Assembly (NCBI GenBank): GCA_032622095.1
Contig: CP136064.1
Span: forward strand, 115,246,004-115,310,003
From: Siphonodentalium dalli
Lineage: Eukaryota > Mollusca > Scaphopoda > Gadilida > Siphonodentaliidae
DNA length: 64,000 bases
Direction: 5' to 3'
The position numbers and the translations under genes were made by a program. Below are positions 56,690 through 64,000 of this stretch, piece by piece. Each line of letters opens with the position of its first letter. Position 1 is the first letter of the stretch. The notes beneath the pieces were generated by a model, which was not told where the DNA came from, searched no databases, and saw nothing but the letters and a program-made list of their open reading frames with translations.

Positions 56690-57720
56690 TCATAGTAACT
56701 TACTATCGCCAAGGGATGGGGTAACATCTGCCGATCGTGATCGGCCTCTCGTTATCAAATTTGGTTCATCACTTCTACCTATGAATATCTTGGATGAGTT
56801 TGAAAAACAGTCCTGCAGGAATTTTATTTCAGGATCGATGCGCGAGTTATAGATAGATTTTTGGTATCCATTTCATTAAATAAGCATCATAACTCCTTAA
56901 ACATTTATTCTATTTTGACTGAATTTAGTTCATGACTTCTATACTTATGAATATCTTTGATAATTTCTGCCCAAATTTCATTTCATAACTCGTAGACCAA
57001 ATTCATTTTTTATACGCCTGTCTGAAAAAATGGTCGTATTATGTAAATGGGTTGTCTATCCGTCATCCGCCCGTCTGTCCGCTTTTGGTTTCTGGATGAT
57101 AACTTTAGATTGAATCGAGTGAACTGAACCAAATTTGGTATATTAGTTTACCACCCCAAAATACAGATCAAGTTTGAATATGGGTTTCGTCCGCGTGATT
57201 TTGACTGAGTTATGTTCCTTTTTCGACTTAGATTTTACCTGATTTGCGGTTTCCGGATGATAACGTTAGATTGAATCGAGTGATCTGAACCAAATTTGGT
57301 ATATTAGTTTACCACCCCAAAATACAGATCAAGTTGGGTTTCGTCCGCATGATTTTGACTGAGTTATGTTTCTTTTTCGACTTAGATTTTATCTGATTTG
57401 CGGTTTCCGGATGATAACTTTAGATTGAATCAAGTGAACTGAACCAAATTTGGTATATTAGTTTACCACCCCAAAATACAGATCAAGTTCGAATATGGGT
57501 TTTGTCCGCATTATTTTGACTGAGTTTTGACCCTTTTTCGACTTAAATTTTACCTGACATGCGGTTTCCAGATGATAACTTTAGATTGAATCGAGTGAAC
57601 TGAACCAAATTTGGTATACAGATCAAGTTCAAATATTATTTCGTCTTAAGTCAAAGGTTTCAAACAAATGAATTAAACCTTGCCCCACTCTACTCCAGAA
57701 ACGGGTGTATTATGCCATGC
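56690..57720. repeat. Tandem array of about 155-161 bp units (four)
   Basis: GGTTTC(T/C)GGATGATAAC starts at 57087, 57248, 57402 and 57563. Each unit continues with TTAGATTGAATCGAGTGAACTG, CCAAATTTGGTATA, CCACCCCAAAATACAGATCA and TTTTGACTGAGTTATG; unit 2 and unit 4 have small deletions. The same ACAGATC(A/G)AGTTC...GAGTTATGGCCC text occurs in the repeats at 55709 and 60268, so they are related. Confidence 0.85.
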
Positions 57721-57739
57721 CCCGACAGCGTGCTCTTGT

Positions 57740-58240
57740 TAATTTATTCTTCAGTAAGCACTTTGACCAATTTGGGGAAACATTATAACCAGGGCAACAA
57801 ATTAGATTGAGCATCTTAATATTTCTGTTTAATATTAGTTATTTTGTTTTATTACTTTATTTTTGTTTTAAGTGAATTAATTTCGTTCTGTTTTCTTTTC
57901 TTTTTTTGGCAATTGAACATATATTCATTGATGGTAAAGAATTTTAATCATTTTGTTCAATGGCTTTCAGCGATATTAGTTCATTTCGTAATTTATAAGC
58001 CATTCAGAATAAATTTGCATATAGAAGATTTTGGAATTTCAAAGATGATACATGTTGTGGAGCAACTTCTCTCTATCCTCTTGCACAATCATTATGATCT
58101 TGCTAATGTAAATGTGACATTCAATTCCATTCACTGATTTTGTCCAAACTGTTATTGCTCTTCATTCAACAAAATGTGGTCTTAGTGTACTGGTAAATAT
58201 TATGCATGCATTGACTAATCATTGTTTTTTTTTAAATAGA
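57740..58240. other. AT-rich intron sequence, no exon seen
   Basis: The open frame at 57844-58137 is hydrophobic and low in complexity and has no domain I recognise. Confidence 0.5.
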
Positions 58241-58291
58241 CACTACCATATTCACAGGATATGTTACTTACATAATGCTCTGTTGTTACAG

Positions 58292-58445
58292 GCTAGATGA
58301 GTCATATCGACCTGTGAGACTTCGGAAAGTTGTTCTTGGATTTCCATTTCAAGAGAGATCCAGTGATTTCCGTTTTGAGATGTCATTAAGTTACAAGTTA
58401 GCAAGCATCATCAATACTTACTCAGACAAGAAGCCAACTTTAGTG
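58292..58445 (+). CDS. HFM1: HFM1, inter-lobe exon
   Basis: Acceptor TCTGTTGTTACAG ends at 58291; donor GTGAGT at 58446; 154 bp, completing the split Arg codon and leaving in phase 0. It codes LDESYRPVRLRKVVLGFPFQ, then FRFEMSLSYKLASIINTYSD and ends KPTLV. DESxRPVxLxKVVLGFP is the linker between the two RecA lobes in HFM1, and KPTLV begins motif IV (PTLVFC). Similarity to vertebrate HFM1 is high. Confidence 0.97.
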
Positions 58446-58657
58446 GTGAGTGTTAACGATCCTCAATCATATACATGCAATAACATTGTTGATATGTTCA
58501 TATGGCTCTCTGGGTTGACCCCTAGTGTTATTTATACATTTAATCGGTCAACATTCCTAATTACTCCATTGACTAGCTGTTATGTATGACATTATCCCCT
58601 CTCCATGTTGAGCTATGGGTACAGTGTCATTGACACTTTCATTATTTTTAATTTTAG

Positions 58658-58790
58658 TTTTGTTCTAGTCGCAAAGCAACATATCAGTCAGCTGACATTC
58701 TGGTTAAAGATGCCAAATTTATCCAAAGCCATACTCACAAACAGATGCTGATCAAAATTGCTAACCAGGTTCGAGACAGTAAACTGAGAG
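58658..58790 (+). CDS. HFM1: HFM1, motif IV exon (last recognised)
   Basis: Acceptor TTTTTAATTTTAG ends at 58657; donor GTAAAA at 58791; 133 bp, phase 0 in, phase 1 out. It begins FCSRKATYQSADILVKDAKF, completing PTLVFC-x-x-RK (motif IV), and ends QVRDSKLR. The next exon should hold the HHAGM block and motifs V and VI, but none was found up to 64000, so the gene runs on beyond the window or into an exon I missed. An alternative splice to one more codon (G) is normal for this phase. Confidence 0.96.
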
Positions 58791-58831
58791 GTAAAACATT
58801 TAATGAAATATAAGTTGAAATTCCCTGCACT

Positions 58832-59995
58832 CAGGTCTCAGCTCACAAGGCGACTCGGGCGAGATTGTCGCCTTACTGTCGCTGACTTCGCCCTATCGTC
58901 GCTCTAAGGCGAAATCGAAGTCGCCTTCAATTTTAGGGGGCTTTTTTTTCTTCTTTTTTTTTTCTTAATTTTTTTTCTTGTTTTATTTCCGGACATGTCT
59001 GGACATGTCCGTATATAGATGAATTGTGGCGGCCATCCCAAAAAGAAACAGACGATGCAGAGCCAAAGACCCAAGTGTTTAAAATAAAAATAAAATATGA
59101 CCTATTGTTTGTGTTGTTATTCCGTCGCCTTTGTTCCCTTTGCGGTAATGAATGTTAATCACGAATGTTTTGACACGCTGAAAACACGATGAGATGTTCG
59201 CATCTGTGTTGTTACTGACCATCATGAGTGTCACAAATAAATGTTTTAATTAACTTAAAATACCGCCGTCCCGCTTTTCAGATATAAAACAATTACGATA
59301 TTATCAGAGTATGTACCAGGCGCTTCGGAAGTTCGTTTCGGTAACGCGTCGGACTTTTTGAAGAGACCGCGTCGGACTTTTTGAAGAGACCGCGTCGGAC
59401 TTTTTGAAGAGACCGACTTCCGTAAATAAAATAATGTCAAGTTTATTGCTTTAATCGGATTATACCAGTGATGTTGGCATTAATTAAGGGAGGCCATTAA
59501 TTAATAAAAGCTTTTGCAACTCCTTTGTTAGTTAGTCCTTATTGTTTATTTTAGCGGACACCCACATTACAGCCGTGACCAAATTAAACTTAAAAAGTTA
59601 CATGCATCATGATTCAGACTGTACAAACGTATCTTCCAAGCTGCAGTCTAGGAAATAATACTACTTTCATTTAGTTAAAAAAGTAACTATTACTGTAACT
59701 TGATAATTGTCTTGCTTAAATGATAGCTACACAAAACATTTCCAAAAAATTTAAATGTATAATAACAATTAATTAAGCTAATTTCAGATAAAGTCAATTT
59801 TTTTTTGTTTTATTTGTTATTTTATCTTTTTAAAGTTTTTATTGTCAGATGTTATAAAATAAAGCGATATTTGAAAATTGTCAATTTTTGGTAGTCTCCC
59901 CACCCTGAAGTCTCCCTAAATTTCCTGAAGTCTCCCTAAATTTCCTGGAGGGAGACTTCAAGTCTCCCTGTTCTGGACCCCTAGGCTGAGGCCTG
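58832..59995. mobile_element. 1.16-kb hAT-type element, perfect 8-bp TSD CCTGCACT
   Basis: CAGGTCTCAGC and GCTGAGGCCTG form the ends (one mismatch) and CCTGCACT stands outside both (58824-58831, 59996-60003). Subterminal stems differ in type: GGCGA/TCGCC words on the left (GGCGAC..GGGCGA, GAAGTCGCC) and GGAGACTTCAAGTCTCCC on the right. It inserted only 33 bp after the exon ending at 58790. No transposase seen. Confidence 0.92.
59345..59413. repeat. 23-bp tandem repeat, three units
   Basis: CGCGTCGGACTTTTTGAAGA plus GAC, three perfect copies end to end, inside the hAT-type element. Confidence 0.95.
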
Positions 59996-60267
59996 CCTGC
60001 ACTGTGTTATCATTTATGCTTTTTCAAGTTTACCGACCCTCTAACATCGAAAAACCAATTAAGCCCTTACCTGAACAAAGAACATATTAGTTTCTTAATT
60101 TTGTTTTATTGGTTTTAAGCCCACAACATATGCTGAAAATGTAATCAAATTAGGTTTTACTATCTCTTGGGCGATTGGGCGATCAAATCTTGGCACTCAA
60201 GCTGTTTTAACCATTCTGTTTCAATTGTTAAGGGCATGTCGGTTCATAATACTCTTCTTTTTTTTCT

Positions 60268-60660
60268 GTTTACCCATACCATAGTATGGTAAACATAGTG
60301 TCGTTGTCCAGATTGACCATTCATTGTTAGTCCGTCCATCCATCTGTCTGTAGACACTTTACTCATGGTGCGATAACTCAAATATTTTCTATCTGAACGG
60401 AACCAAATTTTGTATATGCATTTCTCAGCACAAAATACAGATCGAGTTCGAATATGGGTTTGATCCGGGTATTTTTAACTGAGTTATGGCCCTTTTACGA
60501 TTTAGAATTCACGCATGCTGCAATTACTCAAATTTTTTTATCTGATCGGAACCGAATTTGGTATGTTAGTTTATCAGCCCAAAATACAGATCGAGTTCAA
60601 ATATGGGTTTGATCCGATTATTTTTAATGGAGTTATGGCCCTTTGACATAGTATTCAATT
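60268..60660. repeat. TTTACCCATACCATAGTATGG repeat, copy 2
   Basis: Same orientation and order as 55709-56110, including the GTTAGTCCGTCC block and two ACAGATCGAGTTC...GTTATGGCCC units (near 60435 and 60585). Confidence 0.85.
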
Positions 60661-60819
60661 ACATGTAATACACTGAGAATTTTAAGAGAAAGTCACAATC
60701 ACACAGCAGTGAAATAATAGATTCTATATTTAGCTATGGAGAGGTACAGTTTATTGACATAATACACCAGTACATATGGCCAGCTAGCAGCTGTAGAGAC
60801 ACTGTATCTTATCTTAGAA

Positions 60820-61640
60820 AAAAATTAACCCGCCCATTCCCTAGTTCCTTCATATGATGTCATTGAAAATGATTAACCCTCTCCACACATCATATGGTTT
60901 TGATGCTTTTCATTTGATCGTTCTCTGATTCTATATCCAGGTTGATGGTGATCCACTTTTCACTTGCATGGATTTTGGGATTAAAATTAACCCATTCCAT
61001 AGACACATGATATCTGATAGGCAGATATTAAATTATACCTTTCACTTTGAGCCAGGTTCAGTAAGGATTTCTAAAAGCCACCAATTGAATATTCATCATT
61101 AGAGTAAATGTCTTATTTTGATATTCCCTCTATTGCATTTGGGGTGCAGGATAATAATAACGTTGCTTGTATTATTGAGACAAGACTTATTGTATTGGCT
61201 TCTAAATCCAATTACATGCTTTTATAGACTATTTTGTGTTGCTCAGTTCATTAGTGTGGTTAAGATTAATCCCTTGCTATCTGATTTGATAACTAAAATA
61301 TTTGTCAATGATTATGTTTATATTTCATTGTCATATATAGTTTATGATAAAACCCCCATAACCTGCATAGAGAGGGTCATTTGGTTTATTTGCTTTTAAA
61401 ATATTAACATTCTCCAAAAATCCTGTTGACACAATGATAACTAAACATTTTTAACCCAATCACTCTTATAATCACATCCAGGTTAATCATGACACATTCT
61501 TCACTATAGATTTTGGTATCGATTGAATGGTTTTGAAAATATTAACCATAATTTTAATTATATTTCTGCTGTTTATCTTTCCAATGATCAGCTTAGAAGA
61601 AAATTAACCCACCCATTCCATAGACATACAGTATGCTATC
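60820..61640. repeat. Degenerate repeat with AATTAACCC.CCCATTCC
   Basis: AAATTAACCC.(CC)CATTCC(A/C)TAG occurs near 60824, 60985 and 61601, with (T)ATCCAGGTT.AT and CACTTTTCACT or CATTCTTCACTATAGATTTTGG between. No exon; the ORF at 61118 is a by-product. Confidence 0.6.
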
Positions 61641-61948
61641 CAAAGTAATGACTCTAATATCTTCAATCTGACCATTCTCATATCTCACCTCTAGTTATCT
61701 CATAATTATGCATTAAAATATGTTATATCCAATCATTATCAATAATATTTTACCAAAATTATAACTATTTTATCTTTAACTGTTATGTATGGTGCTTCTG
61801 CCTGACAATGGACTGAGCTTTATTAGCTTTATTAGCTTTATCACCCTATAAGACATATCTATTTTAGAGTGACCTAACAGGTTGAAATCAAATGCCATAT
61901 CCATGTTCATATGGAAGGTGCCCAATAAGTCTTTTGCCACTTTTGAAC

Positions 61949-62394
61949 TTAAAGGTACTCAAATCAATTCAATGGTCCCCATATTATCAGATTCCAACAA
62001 CAATAATTTTTTTGAAATGCCGCTTCTGTTATCAGAATCAACTAAATTGCCCAAAAATAATGCTATCCACAGTCCACTATAGTATAAAATTGCCCAAAAC
62101 CTGTTATTTATTAACATTTTGTACAATGAAATTTTGCCAGTTTGTCAAATATCAGACACAAAAAGGCCACTTGATTTTAGAGTTATCCATCTTCATCTGC
62201 TATTTGGTCTTCTCGTCGACTTTTACTGGGCCACTAAATATTCCAGGTGGTGAAACATAATATATTAAAATTTTTATATCTGCTCACTCTGAGCTTTGAT
62301 GAATGGGTTCCTCGATTCAAATCAAATATTTTGTACCCCCTGAAGCCAAATAAATAGTAACTGAGGGATGCTTAATCGGATTGAGTACCTTTAA
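61949..62394. mobile_element. TTAA MITE family, copy 5 (reverse, best-preserved ends)
   Basis: TTAAAGGTACTCAAATCAAT to CGGATTGAGTACCTTTAA, with TTAA at both ends; 446 bp. Family landmarks appear as complements (ATCAGATTCCAACAACAA, CTCGTCGACTTTTACTGGGC, GGGTTCCTCGA, AATAGTAA). Confidence 0.9.
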
Positions 62395-64000
62395 TAGTAA
62401 GATGTGAATTGTTGAAAAGGTTGGTGTAAGGATTTATGAAAATAGCTAATCTCTATCGCCAAGGTATGGGTTAAACATCTGCTGATCGTGATCGGCCTCT
62501 CGTTTATCTCTTGAAATTGTGGTACTTACAGTCCCCCGAAACAAAAATTATTTCTTGTACTCAAACATACCTTTAGTGTAAATCTAATTTTGGAATTCCA
62601 AGCAACAATGAACATCATGAAATACAACAGTGCTGCCCAGGCAAGTAATAAACACAGAACCACATACTACCTGCTGACAATACATGTCATTGGGGATAAC
62701 ACTCATGGACTGCAGCCTGGACTCATAGTATTTAAGGTTACGTCATCACACTCATGCCATAAATTGACAGTAACACAAGGCTTGAGTGCAGTTTTGTTTA
62801 TTAATGCCCTTATAAAGAAATTAATGTTTGCCTGCTTGATATCTCTTTAGTCAATCTCGTCAGCAACCAAGGTGATCAAAATTACCCGTTGTTGAATGTT
62901 TTTTCAGCTGTTTTACTTCTACCTATGTCACTTGTCAATGAAATGGGCCGTCAGTTAATACTTGCCAAATCATATGCTGGTATTGGGAGTAGATTTTCTA
63001 GATATAAATGGAAAAATCTTAATCTTTCTATAATCTTGGCCAGTTCCAGGTATTCCTGTTCAATTTGTGTGATATAAGTACCTACTATACAACTAAGTGT
63101 CAGAATTGGTGTGTACAGCTCAGAAGATAGTTTTTTAATGGTAATTTAATACATCTTTAAAGGTTGGTAGTGGGTACCTGAAAACGGTGAGATTTTGAAG
63201 AAATTCAATGTTTTTAATATCAATGGGAAATAACAGGATCATTTTCTATACTTTTGAGGTAGAAAAATTGATCTTGTTATTTCCCACCAATTGCTCATTC
63301 CTGGAATATATTTTTATGCCAAATTTTAAATTGATTTGATCGAAATTTTAGACAAACATGAATCTTGAATATATTCAACCCGCTATAATCGAATGTGTGG
63401 ATGTATTATGACAGCTAACATGGCTCTAAGAGTGATGTTGCGGGGGGGGATGTACTGTGGAAATATCATGCCTGACAACACTTATTTTCCTACTGGGATT
63501 AAGGTCATGGTTAATTAATTTTTTGTCTACCGTCAATCACTGCATTTCCTTTTTTTGAACTATTATAATTAATAATGAATGTTATATATTATTGGCACAA
63601 TCATCAATGCATAGTCCCAATGATTGTCTCAGATAAGAACATCTACTCTTAATACCTAGGCAGATCCTTCATTCACATAAAATATTGTAAACAAGATTTA
63701 AACAGTGTTAATATTTATGTTATATTATAATAACATTGTGCTCTATATATTCCCCCTGTAAGTAACTTCTGAAACCTATCAAGAATAATTAATAATGGAT
63801 AATCACCTCATTTCACATTTAATTCTCAGAATCCCAGATGATGCTAAACATAAACTTCCTTTCTATACTAAAGCATCATTGATGAGTAGTTATCCCATAG
63901 GATATGTTCAGATAATAAGTTCAATAAATGACCATTTGTCATTTGTTTTCCTCCAACGTTCCGTTGGAGGACTATGGTAATGACCCTCGTCCGTGCATCT
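62395..64000. other. Downstream sequence, no exon recognised
   Basis: Searched by eye for the HHAGM, TSTLAMGVNLPA or QMIGRAGR blocks of HFM1 without success. A stretch near 63870-63950 (CATTGATGAGTAGTT.TCCC.TA.GA.ATGTTCA) is shared with 49965-50040. A CCTCCAACGTTCCGTTGGAGG hairpin (63951-63971) and GTCCGTGC mark the start of another repeat at the right edge. Confidence 0.55.

Noticed and set aside
61892-62260. 122-codon ORF as a gene
   Set aside because: It lies almost entirely in the reverse copy of the TTAA MITE and has no domain.
58791-64000. Further HFM1 exons with the HHAGM, motif V or QMIGRAGR blocks
   Set aside because: Looked for on the + strand but no matching codon string with splice sites was found; a very short exon could still be missed.

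Overview
The window is eukaryotic, AT-rich nuclear DNA from an animal, most likely a marine invertebrate. The grounds are long introns with GT-AG sites, one AT-AC intron, many TACATGTA-type words, and dense small DNA transposons, hairpins and degenerate tandem repeats of the kind seen in mollusc, lancelet or acorn-worm genomes. The phylum cannot be fixed from the sequence alone.

One host gene is clear. On the + strand, eleven exons between about 12.66 and 58.79 kb splice, with matching phases, into about 441 residues of the meiotic crossover DNA helicase HFM1/MER3. They cover part of the N-terminal region and helicase motifs I (APTGSGKT), Ia, Ib (TTPEKWD), II (DEVH, split between two exons), III (SATIPN) and the start of motif IV. 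The first coding exon(s) and everything after motif IV (rest of the RecA2 lobe, winged helix, Sec63 region) were not found and probably lie outside or are unrecognised. The intron at 42113-43444 has the hallmarks of a minor-spliceosome (U12) AT-AC intron.

Layout. 1-12.6 kb: repeats upstream of the first recognised exon, including a 1.05-kb direct duplication, a hairpin, a four-unit array with AAGGTCA half-sites, a tandem array of four palindromic MITEs and C-rich repeats. 12.6-24.3 kb: a large HFM1 intron carrying a 4.5-kb foldback element whose removal, leaving one TA, restores an in-frame ORF; next to it is a piggyBac-like TTAA element. 24.3-42.1 kb: a 17.7-kb intron with a CCAAT-rich repeat split by another element, several TIR elements, a nested MITE, a foldback element and the 3' end of a non-LTR retrotransposon reverse transcriptase on the minus strand. 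42.1-58.8 kb: the HFM1 helicase exons, whose introns hold hAT-type elements with perfect 8-bp target duplications; one still encodes a hAT transposase C-terminus with a stop codon. 58.8-64 kb: another hAT-type element, a TTAA MITE and degenerate repeats; no further exon was recognised.

Most of the non-exon sequence is therefore layered transposon debris. Several elements are nested, so their relative ages can be read from who interrupts whom.
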